A stretch of 64,000 bases of DNA. Source: Pseudomonadota bacterium (GTDB lineage: Bacteria; Pseudomonadota; Gammaproteobacteria; Xanthomonadales; Rhodanobacteraceae). The DNA lies in the NCBI GenBank assembly GCA_021795435.1, contig JAJYPJ010000006.1, forward strand, positions 1-64,000. Reading direction: 5' to 3'. The notes under the pieces are model-generated. The model was not told the DNA's origin. It saw only the letters and a program-made list of their open reading frames with translations, and searched no databases. Both the position numbers and the translations under genes were made by a program. Positions within the stretch are counted from its first letter, which is position 1. Each line of letters starts with the position of its first letter. Positions 29,842 through 39,850 of this stretch are shown here, one piece after another.

Positions 29842-30351
29842 ATGGACCTCTCCTCGCCCCCTCCCAGTGATGCCGATCTCGCACGTGGCGCCCAGGCGGT
29901 TGCGCGGTTGCTCACGGCGCGTGGCCTCATGCTCGTCACCGCCGAATCGTGCACGGGCGGATGGATCGCCAAGACGCTCACCGACCTGCCCGGCAGTTCG
30001 GTCTGGTTCGAGGCCGGCGTTGTTGCCTACAGTTACGAGGCCAAGGAGGCGCTGCTTGGCGTCAATCCGAATACGCTCGAACGCACAGGCGCCGTCAGCG
30101 AGGAAACGGTGACTGAAATGGTCTCGGGTGCCTTGGCGCGATTTGGAGCCGGCGTGGCCGTCGCGGTAACTGGCATTGCCGGACCCGGGGGAGGGACTTC
30201 CGACAAGCCGGTGGGAACGGTGTGGGTGGGCTGGAAGCGGCGCGGGGGCTACGCGCAAGCCCGCCTGTTTCACTTTGCCGGTGGCCGTGAAGCGGTCAGG
30301 CGCCAGACCGTGGCCGAGGCCCTCGCAGGGATCCAGTCCATACTCGCCTGA
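29842..30351 (+). CDS. pncC: nicotinamide-nucleotide amidase (CinA C-terminal type)
   Basis: It deamidates nicotinamide mononucleotide to nicotinic acid mononucleotide in pyridine salvage. The 169-residue protein is the stand-alone CinA C-terminal domain: LVTAESCTGGWIAKTLTDLPGSS, a central AVTGIAGPGGGT and KPVGTVWVG. Its location just upstream of recA is the conserved cinA-recA arrangement of gammaproteobacteria. Confidence 0.93.
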   Translation: MDLSSPPPSDADLARGAQAVARLLTARGLMLVTAESCTGGWIAKTLTDLPGSSVWFEAGVVAYSYEAKEALLGVNPNTLERTGAVSEETVTEMVSGALARFGAGVAVAVTGIAGPGGGTSDKPVGTVWVGWKRRGGYAQARLFHFAGGREAVRRQTVAEALAGIQSILA

Positions 30352-30389
30352 CGGGGCGTGCCGGGCGGCGGCGATCGGGGCCGTCGTGG

Positions 30390-30395
30390 GATAAT
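30390..30395 (+). promoter_or_regulatory. candidate -10 element of recA
   Basis: TGGGATAAT, with GATAAT at 30390-30395, lies 72 bp upstream of recA and resembles a -10 element. No good -35 and no recognisable LexA box were found by eye. Confidence 0.3.
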
Positions 30396-30466
30396 CGGGG
30401 CGTCGCAGCCGGTGAGATGGAGATGCGGCACGATTGGTACCCATCCACAAGACCGAGGACACACCG

Positions 30467-31492
30467 ATGGACGACAACAAGCGCCGGGCCCTGGCATCCG
30501 CGCTCAGCCAGATCGAAAAGCAATTTGGCAAGGGCGCCGTCATGCGGATGGGCGATCGGAGCGACGACGCCATCGAAGCCGTATCCACGGGCTCGCTGGG
30601 GCTGGACATTGCACTCGGGATCGGTGGGCTTCCGCGTGGGCGCGTGATCGAGATCTATGGCCCGGAATCCTCGGGAAAGACCACGCTCACCCTGCAGGTG
30701 ATTGCCAACGTCCAGCGGAATGGTGGCACGGCGGCATTTGTCGATGCCGAGCATGCGCTTGACCCAGTCTATGCCGGCAAGCTGGGTGTCAACGTCGACG
30801 ACCTCCTGGTCAGCCAGCCCGACACGGGCGAGCAGGCGTTGGAGATTGCCGACATGCTGGTCCGCTCGAACGCGGTCGACGTGGTCGTCGTCGATTCGGT
30901 TGCGGCGCTGACGCCCAAGGCGGAAATCGAAGGCGAGATGGGCGATTCGCACGTCGGGCTGCACGCGCGACTGATGTCGCAGGCCTTGCGCAAGTTGACC
31001 GCCAACATCAAGCGTTCGAATTGCCTGGTGATTTTCATTAACCAGATTCGCATGAAGATCGGGGTGATGTTCGGCAATCCGGAAACCACGACGGGCGGAA
31101 ATGCCTTGAAATTCTATGCGTCGGTAAGACTGGACATCCGTCGCATCGGTGCCGTCAAGCGTGGCGAGGAAGTGATCGGGTCGGAGACGCGGGTCAAGGT
31201 CGTCAAGAACAAGGTCGCGCCACCATTTCGGCAGGCCGAGTTCGAGATCCTCTACGGCGAGGGCATCTCGCGGGCCGGGGAGATCATCGAGATGGGCGTG
31301 ACCGCCGGATTGATCGACAAGTCGGGCGCCTGGTACAGCTACAAGGGCGACCGCATCGGACAGGGGAAGGACAATGCGCGTCAGTATCTCAAGGAGCATC
31401 CGGAGATTGCCGCTGAGCTCGAGGCCGAGCTCCGCGCGCGTCTGCTGACGCTGCCGGCGACCCATGGCGACACGGAAGCCACGGAAGCCTGA
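30467..31492 (+). CDS. recA: recombinase RecA
   Basis: RecA drives homologous recombination and LexA cleavage. The 341-residue protein has Walker A GPESSGKT (65-72), the L1 and L2 loop regions (the L2 region in [20 protein letters not shown]) and an acidic C-terminus. ATG 30467 gives the usual MDDNKRRAL start. It is followed by recX, which begins inside its last codons. Confidence 0.97.
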   Translation: MDDNKRRALASALSQIEKQFGKGAVMRMGDRSDDAIEAVSTGSLGLDIALGIGGLPRGRVIEIYGPESSGKTTLTLQVIANVQRNGGTAAFVDAEHALDPVYAGKLGVNVDDLLVSQPDTGEQALEIADMLVRSNAVDVVVVDSVAALTPKAEIEGEMGDSHVGLHARLMSQALRKLTANIKRSNCLVIFINQIRMKIGVMFGNPETTTGGNALKFYASVRLDIRRIGAVKRGEEVIGSETRVKVVKNKVAPPFRQAEFEILYGEGISRAGEIIEMGVTAGLIDKSGAWYSYKGDRIGQGKDNARQYLKEHPEIAAELEAELRARLLTLPATHGDTEATEA

Positions 31493-32012
31493 GCCGCGCT
31501 TCACGGCATCGTTGCGTGACGGGGCGGCGGAAGGCAAGCCGCCCTCGGCCTCGACGCCGGCTGCGCTGCGGTATGGCGTCAAGCTGCTGGCACGGCGCGA
31601 GTACGCCAGGAGCGAATTGCGCCAACGCCTGATCGCGCGCGGCCACGATGCCGCGTCCGCGGATCAGGCGTTGGCCCAGTTGGCCGCGCGCCGCCATCAA
31701 TCGGACGCTCGCTACGCGGAGATGCTGGCTCGCACCCGCGCCAGCCAGGGGTACGGGCCGCGCCGAATTCTTGGTGAGCTTGCGGTCCGGGGGATCGTTC
31801 GCGAGCAGGCGCAATCCGCATTGGAAGGCCTTGACCAGGACTGGTTGCAGATTGCCCGGGAGCTCGTGCGTCGCCGCTGTGGAGTCCTGAGGGATGCGGC
31901 TTCCAGGATGCGCGCCGCCCAGCTGCTTTTGCGGCGCGGATTCGATGCGGCCACGGTAAGATGCGTTACCCGCACCGAAGTCGAGGAGGCGGCTGACGCC
32001 GACGGTGATTGA
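31464..32012 (+). CDS. recX: RecA regulator RecX
   Basis: RecX limits RecA filament growth. The 182-residue protein has the three-helix RecX repeats: [45 protein letters not shown] and a third repeat near the C-terminus. The start at 31464 overlaps the recA end by 29 bp. The N-terminal 30 residues are basic and low in complexity, so a later start is possible. Confidence 0.9.
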   Translation: MATRKPRKPEPRFTASLRDGAAEGKPPSASTPAALRYGVKLLARREYARSELRQRLIARGHDAASADQALAQLAARRHQSDARYAEMLARTRASQGYGPRRILGELAVRGIVREQAQSALEGLDQDWLQIARELVRRRCGVLRDAASRMRAAQLLLRRGFDAATVRCVTRTEVEEAADADGD

Positions 32013-32065
32013 TCTGTTCGCGCGGGGCCGCATCTTTCGCAGCGTGCACGTGACCCTAGCGCCGA

Positions 32066-34714
32066 ATGAAGACCGCCGAAATCCGCACTCGCTTCCTCGA
32101 ATTCTTCCGCCAACGCGGCCACACCATCGTGCCTTCGGCCACGCTCGTGCCGGCAAGCGACCCGACCCTGCTGTTCACCAACTCGGGCATGGTGCAATTC
32201 AAGAATGTGTTCCTGGGCAGCGAGAAGCCCGGTTACGTGCGTGCTGCCGATGTGCAGCGCTGCCTGCGCGCCGGGGGCAAGCACAACGATCTGGACTCGG
32301 TGGGCTACACCGCGCGCCATCACACGTTTTTCGAGATGCTTGGCAATTGGTCCTTTGGTGATTACTTCAAGCGCGAAGCCATCGCGTGGGCTTGGGAGCT
32401 GTTGACCCGCGAGCTGGGTCTTCCTCCGGAACGGCTCTGGATCACGGTCTATCAGACGGATGACGAGGCCTATGCGATCTGGCGGGACGAGATGGGCGTT
32501 CCGGTCGAGCGCATCGTGCGGATTGGCGACAACAAAGGCGCGCCCTACGCATCGGACAATTTTTGGCAGATGGCCGATACCGGGCCGTGCGGCCCTTGTA
32601 CGGAGATTTTCTACGACCATGGCCCGGGCATTGCGGGCGGCCCGCCGGGGTCGGTCGACGAGGATGGCGATCGCTACATCGAGATCTGGAACCTCGTGTT
32701 CATGCAGTTTGACCGGCAACCCGATGGGACCCTTGCGCCTTTGCCCGCGCCCTGCGTCGACACGGGGATGGGCCTGGAACGTCTCGCGGCGGTTCTGCAG
32801 GGCGTTCATTCGAACTACGAGATCGACCTGTTCCAGCAGCTGATCAGGGCTGCGGCGGAACTGACGGGTACGGCGGATCTGGAGAACAAGTCGCTGCGCG
32901 TCATTGCCGATCACATTCGTGCCTGCGCATTCCTGATCGTCGATGGCGTTGTGCCCTCCAATGAAGGGCGTGGCTACGTATTGCGCCGGATCATCCGGAG
33001 GGCCTTGCGCCACGGCTGGATGCTGGGGACCAAGGGCGAATTCTTCGCCAAGATGGTGGCGCCGCTGGTACGAGAGATGGGTTCGGCCTATCCGGAGCTT
33101 GCGGAACAGCAGGTGCGTGTCGAACAGGCATTGCGCGCCGAGGAACAGCGCTTTGGCGAGACTCTCGAGCATGGCATGAAGGTGTTCGAGGAGGTTGCCA
33201 CGCGAGCCCGGGACGGGCGCATCGACGGCGGGGACGCATTCCGACTCTACGATACGTATGGTTTCCCCGTGGACCTGACTGCGGACATCGCGCGCGAGCG
33301 TGGCCTCGCGGTCGACATGGCGGGCTTCGAGCGAGCCATGGACGCGCAGCGGGAGCGGGCGCGCGCGGCAAGCCAATTCGAATCCAAGGCCCAGATCCCG
33401 GCCGAGTTGGTGAGCGTGCTGGAACCGACGGCTTTCCTGGGCTACGAATCGTTTGACGTCGAGGCATGCCGCGTCGTGGGCATTGTGCGTGATGGCCTGT
33501 CGCTGGCGCAGCTAGGCGATGCCGAAACAGGCCTTGTGCTCCTCGATCGCACGCCGTTTTATGCCGAGTCGGGAGGCCAGGTCGGCGATGCAGGCGAATT
33601 GCGGAATCGTGCCGGGCGATTCGCGGTCGAGGACACGCGGAAGCTTGGAGGCGCTTTTCACGGCCATGCGGGTACATGGCGAGGCCATGCGCCACTGCGC
33701 GTTGGCGATTCGATTGGTGCGCACGTTGACTCCAGTCGACGCCGGGCAATCGCGCTGAACCATTCGGCGACCCACCTGCTGCACGCGGCGCTGCGCGCCG
33801 TGCTGGGGGGCCATGTTCATCAGAAAGGCTCGCTTGTGGCGCCCGACCGGCTGCGCTTTGACTTCTCGCACGGGGCGCCGCTCACCGGGGCTGAGCGGGC
33901 CATGGTGGAAACGCGTGTCAATGCCGCGATCAGGGACAACGGAGAAGCCGAGGTCCGCAACATGGGTTATCAGGATGCCCTGGATGCGGGTGCCATGGCG
34001 CTTTTTGGCGAGAAGTATGGTGACGAGGTGCGGGTCCTTCGTTTGGGCGAGACGTCGATCGAGCTGTGTGGCGGCACCCATGTTGGACGGACGGGCGACA
34101 TCGGCCTGTTCAAGATCGTTGCCGAGAGTGGCGTGGCCGCCGGGGTGCGTCGCATCGAGGCGCTAACGGGGGCGGGGGCGCTTGCCTGGGTGGAATCCGA
34201 GGAACAACGCCTGGACCAGGTGGCGCGGCTGCTGGGCAGCCCCCAAGGCGAGGTGGCGGAGCGGCTTCAGTCGCTGCTGGATCGCCAGCGTCGCCTCGAA
34301 CGGGAGCTGGAGGGCCTGAAGGCCAAGGCTGCGAGCTCTGCCGTCGACGGATTGATTGCCCAGGCGGTCGAGGTAGGTGGCATCAAGCTGGTAACCGCCC
34401 GGCTGGACGGGCTCGATGCCAAGGCGCTCCGGGAGGCGATGGATCGATTGAAGCAGCAGTTGGGCGACAGCGTGATCCTGCTCGCCGCGGCCACCGGGGA
34501 GCGGGCCAGCCTGGTCGCTGGCGTGAATGGCGCAGCGCAGTCCAAGCTGAAGGCCGGCGATCTTGTTGCACATTTCGCCGGTCAAATTGGCGGCAAAGGC
34601 GGGGGCCGCGCAGACTTGGCGCAGGGCGGGGGCAACGCGGGTCCTGAGTTGGATCGCGCGCTTGCCGCGGTCCCTGCGTGGATCCGGACCCGTATGGAGG
34701 AAACAGGTCGTTAA
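32066..34714 (+). CDS. alaS: alanyl-tRNA synthetase
   Basis: It charges tRNA(Ala). The 882-residue protein has the class II core ([50 protein letters not shown]), the editing domain with [11 protein letters not shown] and the zinc ligands in CGGTH, and a C-terminal domain ending in the Gly-rich [15 protein letters not shown] typical of AlaRS. The alaS-csrA-tRNA(Ser) order is conserved in gammaproteobacteria. Confidence 0.97.
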   Translation: MKTAEIRTRFLEFFRQRGHTIVPSATLVPASDPTLLFTNSGMVQFKNVFLGSEKPGYVRAADVQRCLRAGGKHNDLDSVGYTARHHTFFEMLGNWSFGDYFKREAIAWAWELLTRELGLPPERLWITVYQTDDEAYAIWRDEMGVPVERIVRIGDNKGAPYASDNFWQMADTGPCGPCTEIFYDHGPGIAGGPPGSVDEDGDRYIEIWNLVFMQFDRQPDGTLAPLPAPCVDTGMGLERLAAVLQGVHSNYEIDLFQQLIRAAAELTGTADLENKSLRVIADHIRACAFLIVDGVVPSNEGRGYVLRRIIRRALRHGWMLGTKGEFFAKMVAPLVREMGSAYPELAEQQVRVEQALRAEEQRFGETLEHGMKVFEEVATRARDGRIDGGDAFRLYDTYGFPVDLTADIARERGLAVDMAGFERAMDAQRERARAASQFESKAQIPAELVSVLEPTAFLGYESFDVEACRVVGIVRDGLSLAQLGDAETGLVLLDRTPFYAESGGQVGDAGELRNRAGRFAVEDTRKLGGAFHGHAGTWRGHAPLRVGDSIGAHVDSSRRRAIALNHSATHLLHAALRAVLGGHVHQKGSLVAPDRLRFDFSHGAPLTGAERAMVETRVNAAIRDNGEAEVRNMGYQDALDAGAMALFGEKYGDEVRVLRLGETSIELCGGTHVGRTGDIGLFKIVAESGVAAGVRRIEALTGAGALAWVESEEQRLDQVARLLGSPQGEVAERLQSLLDRQRRLERELEGLKAKAASSAVDGLIAQAVEVGGIKLVTARLDGLDAKALREAMDRLKQQLGDSVILLAAATGERASLVAGVNGAAQSKLKAGDLVAHFAGQIGGKGGGRADLAQGGGNAGPELDRALAAVPAWIRTRMEETGR

Positions 34715-34780
34715 CCGGCGACGCAGCCAAAGGTGTAAGCCACTTTACACGCGGATTTCACGTGCATTGCCGAAAGGCGC

Positions 34781-34794
34781 ACTAGTTCGCTAGT
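34781..34794. promoter_or_regulatory. UUCG-loop hairpin between alaS and csrA
   Basis: ACTAG, a TTCG loop and CTAGT form a small perfect stem 66 bp after alaS. A UUCG tetraloop stabilises short stems. Its function is unknown. Confidence 0.35.
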
Positions 34795-34800
34795 ATGACC

Positions 34801-34837
34801 CAACGCACCGAGCATGCCCCCGATGAGCGGTGCGTTG
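34801..34837 (+). promoter_or_regulatory. 10-bp inverted repeat and candidate csrA -35
   Basis: CAACGCACCG (34801-34810) and CGGTGCGTTG (34828-34837) are a perfect inverted repeat around a 17-nt spacer. The right arm runs into TTGACA (34835-34840), a perfect -35 hexamer with only a poor -10 (TGCAGT) 17 nt later. The repeat may end alaS transcription or act as an operator over a csrA promoter. The rest of 34715-34942 shows nothing recognisable. Confidence 0.35.
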
Positions 34838-34942
34838 ACAATCATTAAACGGCACCTTGCAGTGACCGCAAGGGTTGTGCGCGGAACAAGGCCCGGGTGA
34901 GGGCGGGCGCCACGCATTCAACCTTCCATTCGGAGCTCCAAC

Positions 34943-35137
34943 ATGTTGATTCTGACCCGCCGGGTCGGCGAAACCCTGATGATTGGCGACGAGGTGACCG
35001 TCACCGTGCTGGGAGTCAAAGGCAATCAGGTTCGCCTGGGTATCAATGCCCCCAAGAACGTCTCGGTGCATCGCGAGGAAATCTATCAGCGCATCAAGGC
35101 GGAGCAGGCCGACGGCTTGCCGCCGAGCGAGGAATAG
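34943..35137 (+). CDS. csrA: carbon storage regulator CsrA
   Basis: This is a post-transcriptional regulator binding GGA motifs in mRNA leaders. The 64-residue protein begins [16 protein letters not shown], with the RNA-contacting Arg and Leu residues of beta strand 1, and contains VRLGINAPK and [10 protein letters not shown] as in all CsrA proteins. Confidence 0.97.
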   Translation: MLILTRRVGETLMIGDEVTVTVLGVKGNQVRLGINAPKNVSVHREEIYQRIKAEQADGLPPSEE

Positions 35138-35225
35138 CCGCAATCACCTGCGGGGTTCCCCGCGACGATTGGAGACGTTATCCTTGCGGACTCGGGCGGG
35201 TAGACCAACGCCGGTCCGGAAGTTC

Positions 35226-35318
35226 GGAGAGATGCCCGAGAGGCCGAAGGGGCTCCCCTGCTAAGGGAGTATAGGGTCAAAAGCTCTATCGAGGGTTCGA
35301 ATCCCTCTCTCTCCGCCA
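35226..35318 (+). tRNA. tRNA-Ser(GCU)
   Basis: The 7-bp acceptor stem GGAGAGA pairs with TCTCTCC, followed by discriminator G and an encoded CCA. The anticodon stem CTCCC/GGGAG encloses CTGCTAA with anticodon GCT at 35260-35262. A long variable arm as in tRNA-Ser and the TTCGAAT T-loop are present. Its last 26 nt are the insertion site of the two downstream elements. Confidence 0.96.
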
Positions 35319-35320
35319 GT
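35293..35320 (+). repeat. attachment site (left), tRNA-Ser 3' end
   Basis: This 28-bp sequence (T-arm, acceptor arm, CCA and 2 nt beyond) is repeated exactly at 50915-50942, and its last 16-17 bp recur at 62529-62545. This marks site-specific integration into tRNA-Ser. Confidence 0.9.
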
Positions 35321-35367
35321 TTTCTCCCGTCCCTTCAATGGCTTGGCCGCTGACTTCCCCTGGTTAG

Positions 35368-35388
35368 TGGCAAATCCAGTGGCAAATC
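35368..35388. repeat. paired 9-mers, left end of element 1
   Basis: TGGCAAATC occurs twice (35368-35376, 35380-35388) with a 12-bp period, 48 bp inside the left att site. A matching pair, TGCCAAATC twice with the same period, lies near the right end (50817-50837). They are probably integrase arm-type sites. Confidence 0.55.
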
Positions 35389-36771
35389 GGATCTCCGTCG
35401 CCTGAGCCGCGGGCTGAAATTCCATTTCGAATGGCCGTGCGATGGGCCGAGTGATCTGAAGATCGCCCAGCCGTGGTCGGTTCTTCCGCAAAGGCCCCTC
35501 GGCATTGATTGCCGCCCGGATCCGCTCGACATCGGATTCGAGCGTGCCGCCCGCCCACGCGGCGTAGAAGCGCAGCATCGTCGAGATGCTGTGGCCATGT
35601 TGCCGGGGCGACCCAGAGGGCGCTGCGCCCAATCATCAGATCCCAGCTTACGGACGTGTGCCGGGCAACGTACGGGCGGCGGTAACGGATCTTCGTCAGC
35701 CGACGCAGTGTCCGCTGCCAGCGCATGCCTGGGTATTGAAGGTTGCAGATCGGCTGGCCGTTTGCCTGGAAGTATAAGTAGTCGTGCTCGATCACGCCCG
35801 TTCGCACGAGCGTTTCACGTAGCGCGAGGTGGCGCTTCAACACGCCGATGCCTCGCGGGCTCAAAGCAATTCGGCGGTCGTCGCCGGTCTTGGTGCAATC
35901 CTTGTCGATGCCGTTGACCCGTGCTTTCGTGACATCGAGCGTTCCACGCACGGCATCGTAGTCGCTGACACGTAGCGCGATCTCCTCTGAGGGACGCAGA
36001 CCCGTGAAGAATCGGAATTCATCGTAGTTCGCCTGGGCGTCGCCCCAGTCCTTTCGAATCGCCGCAATCAGAGTCTCGGCCTCGTCGAGCGTGAACGGGT
36101 CAATAATCGGTCGATCCTTGCCCTGAATGCGCGCTCCCTTGAGCTCCCGCGTCGGGTCGTGCCTATCTGGATGATTTCGATATCCGAACGTGAACGCGCG
36201 CCTCAGGATGCTGACGGCGTTGTTGTAGGTCTTCTTGCCCCATCGCGGTCCATCGGCGATCTGTACGAGCTCGGAATAGCTCACATCAAGAAGGCGGCGA
36301 GCCCCAATGGCCGGCCGCCACGCCTGATCCAGCGTTCGCCAGTAGGTCGTCAGCGTCACCGCCGCCAGATCATGGCGGGCGACGCGAGCCTGGCAATGCG
36401 CCAGATACTCGTCGAACACCTGCCCACACGTCCGCGCAGTACCTTCGCGTGGCGTGCGATTCAGGTGGCGGTAGTCGGGAAACTCCTCCGCGAATGAGAA
36501 TGTGCCGGCAGCGATTCGCGCTTTGATACCGAGGAGATGCTGCCGTGCGCGGCGCAGATTGGTTGGTGTCGGAACCCAGGGTAAGGTGGGGCGATATCGA
36601 ACGCCCTTGAAACTAAATGTGAATTGAATTCGGCTCTGACCGGCGGGGATGACACCACCGGATAGCGATTTTCGACCCATGCTGTGCCCCACGCGGAATG
36701 TGAGTGGGAAACACTACCCGCAATAGTTCACTGGAGCGTGGCGGGTGCGAACGGGCCGTGGGTCGGCCCGA

Positions 36772-37023
36772 TCAGTCGTGTGCCTGGCTTTGTGCGATCT
36801 TCGATAAGCCGTAAAGCGCGATCCCCATCCAGACGACGTTGATGGCCGCAGAGGGATACGCCCCGTTCCAACCGCTGTTGATGACGAATCCAGCGCCCGA
36901 CAGGACATTCAGCCACTGGTAGATCTTGGATTTCGACGTGACGCGTCCGTTATTCAGAAGCACGTACGCCGTCAGCATCATCACGGCGGCCGCCCAACCT
37001 ACCACTTCAACAGCGATGCGCAT
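36772..37023 (-). CDS. small membrane protein, CBU_0592-like
   Basis: This 83-residue protein has about three hydrophobic segments, including VVGWAAAVMMLTAYVLLNNGR and the C-terminal half INSGWNGAYPSAAINVVWMGIALYGL, a pattern I recognise from the CBU_0592-type membrane proteins. GGAGG lies 5 nt before ATG 37023, favouring it over ATG 37035. It is the last gene in the direction of the ars operon, 115 bp after arsA. A link with arsenic is only positional. Confidence 0.65.
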   Translation of the reverse strand: MRIAVEVVGWAAAVMMLTAYVLLNNGRVTSKSKIYQWLNVLSGAGFVINSGWNGAYPSAAINVVWMGIALYGLSKIAQSQAHD

Positions 37024-37138
37024 GGCGTCCTCCATTGACGGCCAAAGACAGTTTCGACCGTGATGGTAATGAAAGCGATACAGGCAAGCGAACGCGCGTG
37101 CGCCCATGGCCCGCTCCCGAAACGTCCTCGCAGCGCCT

Positions 37139-38947
37139 TCAGGTGGAGGCCACTACCCGCGGTGCCACGGTCGCCGCACTATTTGGAATTGCGGCTGGGT
37201 GAACGAGCTCCAGCAGACGGTCAACGCCGACTGGCTCGCTCTTAAGTAGCGGTACGAGCGCATATTGGCTCGCGTGCCGAGTGGCGACGGCATCGATTTC
37301 CGAGAGCTCGTTGCGTGCACGCTGGCGAAGCAGGGCGGAGGTCGGGTTCGCCGTTGCGACCGAGTTGTTGATGATCCAGGCCCACGGTTCGATCCCCGCG
37401 CGACGCAGGTCTGCCTGCAGCCCGGCGGCCTCCAACACGGGGGTCGTCTCCGCGAGCGAGACCAGCAGGACCTTGGTGCGTTTGGGGTCCTGCAACTGCA
37501 TCATGGGCGTCACGAAGTGCGCGTGGTTCCGGCTCATCTGCCGGACGACTTCACGGTGGTACGCGCCGGCGGCATCGAGCAACAGCAGGGTGTGGCCCGT
37601 CGGAGCCGTATCCATCACGACGAACTTCGAGCTCGCCTCGCGAATGACGCGCGAGAACGCGCCGAACACCGCAATCTCCTCGGTGCACGGAGAACGCAGA
37701 TCCTCTTCCAACAGCGCCCGTCCCGCGGCGTCGAGCTCAGCGCCCTTGGCGGCGAGCACCTGCTGCCGGTATCGCTCCGTCTCGACGTGCGGATCGATGC
37801 GACTCACGGTCAGGTGCTCGAGCGTGCCGCTGAGGGTGTCCTCCAGATGCGCGGCCGGGTCCGAGGTCGTGAGGTGAACGGTCAGTCCGCGGTGGGCGAG
37901 TTCGACTGCGACGGCGGCCGCGAGGGTGGTCTTTCCGACGCCGCCTTTGCCCATCAGCATGACGAGGCCGTGGCCCTCGGCTGCGATGCCATCGATGAGC
38001 GCAGACAACGGGGCGGGGGCCGGTGCCTTGGCTACGCTCTCGGCGATGTTCGTGGAAGGGGTCTCGTCAGTGAGTAGGTGTCGCAGTGCATCAAGACCGA
38101 CGAGGTTGAAGCCCTTCAGCGGAATCACGTCCTGCGGCAGCGCTCGAAGCGCTGCCGGGACGGCGGCAAGGGCGGCCTGTTCGCGGTCCCAGATGGCCGC
38201 AGCCAATGGATCGCCATCGGTCTCTGTGCGCGGCAGGACGCCGTTGATGACCAGGAATTGCTGCGACAGCCCGATCTCCGCGAGTTCCGTGTGCGTTCGG
38301 GCAGCCTCCCGAAGGGTGGCCAGCTGGGGACGTGCGACCAGGACCAGCCGGGTGCGCACCGGGTCGGCGAGCGCTTCGACCGCCGATTTGTACTGCGCGC
38401 GCTGCTTCTCAAGCCCGGCGAGCGGACCCAGGCACGAGGCGTCGCCCTTTCCGGCCTCCAGAAACCCGGTCCAGGCGCCCGGCAATTGCAGCAGCCGGAT
38501 CGTGTGCCCGGTCGGGGCGGTGTCGAAGATGACGTGATCGTAGCCGGCCGTCAGGTTGCCGTCCGTGAGCAGCGCCGTGAACTCATCGAACGCCGCGATC
38601 TCCGTCGTGCAGGCACCCGAGAGTTGCTCCTCGATACCCTTGACCACGGTGTCCGGCAGGACGCCTCGGACGGGGCCGACAATCCGGTCCCGGTAGGCCT
38701 GCGCGGCGGCCTGGGGGTCGATTTCCAGTGTCCAGAGCCGGTCCACCGCTGGAATGGCGGTCACCCGATTGCCGATGGTTACACCAAAGACCTGACCCAC
38801 ATTGGAGGCGGGGTCGGTACTGACGAGCAGAACCCGACGCCCGGCGGCCGCAAGGTGAATGGAGGTCGCACAGGCAATGGAGGTCTTGCCGACGCCGCCC
38901 TTGCCGGTGAAGAACAGGAATCGCGGCGTGTGATCGAGGAACCTCAC
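37139..38947 (-). CDS. arsA: arsenite/antimonite efflux ATPase
   Basis: ArsA energises the arsenite pump with ATP. The 602-residue protein is the tandem form with P-loops GKGGVGKTS (15-23) and GKGGVGKTT (333-341). Starting at GTG 38947, the metalloid cysteines fall at 113, 172 and 421, almost exactly the 113, 172 and 422 of the plasmid R773 enzyme, which supports this start. It follows arsD by 10 bp. Here it probably works with an ACR3-type permease rather than ArsB. The frame stays open upstream within arsD, but that part is not ArsA-like. Confidence 0.93.
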   Translation of the reverse strand: MRFLDHTPRFLFFTGKGGVGKTSIACATSIHLAAAGRRVLLVSTDPASNVGQVFGVTIGNRVTAIPAVDRLWTLEIDPQAAAQAYRDRIVGPVRGVLPDTVVKGIEEQLSGACTTEIAAFDEFTALLTDGNLTAGYDHVIFDTAPTGHTIRLLQLPGAWTGFLEAGKGDASCLGPLAGLEKQRAQYKSAVEALADPVRTRLVLVARPQLATLREAARTHTELAEIGLSQQFLVINGVLPRTETDGDPLAAAIWDREQAALAAVPAALRALPQDVIPLKGFNLVGLDALRHLLTDETPSTNIAESVAKAPAPAPLSALIDGIAAEGHGLVMLMGKGGVGKTTLAAAVAVELAHRGLTVHLTTSDPAAHLEDTLSGTLEHLTVSRIDPHVETERYRQQVLAAKGAELDAAGRALLEEDLRSPCTEEIAVFGAFSRVIREASSKFVVMDTAPTGHTLLLLDAAGAYHREVVRQMSRNHAHFVTPMMQLQDPKRTKVLLVSLAETTPVLEAAGLQADLRRAGIEPWAWIINNSVATANPTSALLRQRARNELSEIDAVATRHASQYALVPLLKSEPVGVDRLLELVHPAAIPNSAATVAPRVVAST

Positions 38948-38957
38948 GCGCTTTGGC

Positions 38958-39317
38958 TCAGCAGCGACCGCCACCACAGCAACTGGACGCCTTCTTCGCC
39001 GCCTCTGCCGGCGCAGCAATCCCCGCCCAGCGGCCGAGCTCCACGCGGCTCGGGTAGCGGCCGGCGAGAGCGACCTGCCCATCCACGAGGATCAGGGGCA
39101 GCGCCTCTTCGCCCGAGCGCTCGAGGAAGGCCTTCACCGGTGGCATCTGGGCGAAGACGAGGGGCTGCTGGGCCAGGTTGAAGCGCTCGATCGTGGCGCC
39201 CTGCTCCTTCGCCCAGGCAGCGTCCGCGGAGAAAGTGACGAGCGCCTGGTCAACGTCGGTGCCACACACACCCGTACTGCAGCACAGGGCCGGATCAAAC
39301 ACTTGGATGGTGGTCAT
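38958..39317 (-). CDS. arsD: arsenic metallochaperone ArsD
   Basis: ArsD hands As(III) to ArsA. The 119-residue protein has the three functional cysteines at 12, 13 and 18 (LCCSTGVC), matching the R773 positions, and a C-terminal CC pair plus a final Cys. It is directly upstream of arsA, the usual arsDA pair. Confidence 0.93.
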   Translation of the reverse strand: MTTIQVFDPALCCSTGVCGTDVDQALVTFSADAAWAKEQGATIERFNLAQQPLVFAQMPPVKAFLERSGEEALPLILVDGQVALAGRYPSRVELGRWAGIAAPAEAAKKASSCCGGGRC

Positions 39318-39418
39318 CTTGTATCTCCTAATCGAATTCGTTGGCCTCGGCCGTCGCCGATGAGGCCTGCCTCGACCCTACTCGCGAGCGCAAGCCGCAG
39401 CTATCCGTGAAACTCCGC

Positions 39419-39850
39419 TCAGCGCACGCGTTCACCATTGGCGGCAATCACGATTTCGCCATCTTCCTTCGCAAACGGCGCCTTCTGGGGCACCGGCAGA
39501 ATATCCAGCACCGCCTCGGAGGGCCGGCACAGCTTCACGCCCCAGGGGGTCACGACAATCGGTCGGTTGATCAGGATCGGATGCGCGAGCATGAAGTCGA
39601 TCAGCTGCGCATCGGTCCAGTGAGTAGCGCCAAGATCCAGTTCCGCGAACGGCGTTCCCTTCTCGCGCAGCAGGGCGCGTACCGGGATATTCATCCGGGC
39701 AATCAAGGATTCCAGCGTGGAGCGGTCCGGCGGGGTCTTCAGATACTCGATCACGGTCGGCTCGATGCCCGCATTGCGGATCAGCGCCAGCGTGTTGCGG
39801 GACGTTCCGCACGCCGGATTGTGATAGATCGTGACCGAAGGGCTGCTCAT
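39419..39850 (-). CDS. arsC: arsenate reductase, glutaredoxin-dependent
   Basis: It reduces arsenate to arsenite with glutathione and glutaredoxin. The 143-residue protein has the active-site HNPACGTSRN (Cys14) and the NRPIVVTPWGVKLCRP segment with the conserved Arg residues of the family. It overlaps the ACR3 gene upstream by 4 bp. A 101-bp gap separates it from arsD. It is one of three arsenate reductases in this operon. Confidence 0.92.
   Translation of the reverse strand: MSSPSVTIYHNPACGTSRNTLALIRNAGIEPTVIEYLKTPPDRSTLESLIARMNIPVRALLREKGTPFAELDLGATHWTDAQLIDFMLAHPILINRPIVVTPWGVKLCRPSEAVLDILPVPQKAPFAKEDGEIVIAANGERVR

Larger units (their letters stand above)
35261..36692 (-). pseudogene. tyrosine recombinase/integrase of element 1, frameshifted
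   Basis: The N-terminal 360 codons read as a phage-type integrase with the box I Arg in FFTGLRPSEEIALRVSDYD and box II in YVARHTSVSWDL. At a run of four G on the plus strand (35605-35608) the frame shifts. The catalytic Tyr segment RQHGHSISTMLRFYAAW continues in another frame down to 35261, inside the tRNA. One extra base in the G run would explain it. The shifted open frame alone would lack the box III context and catalytic Tyr, so integrase 1 is probably dead unless this is a sequencing error. Confidence 0.8.

Noticed and set aside
30352-30466. A LexA box upstream of recA.
   Set aside because: No palindromic SOS box of the E. coli or xanthomonad type could be found by eye; only a -10-like GATAAT is listed.
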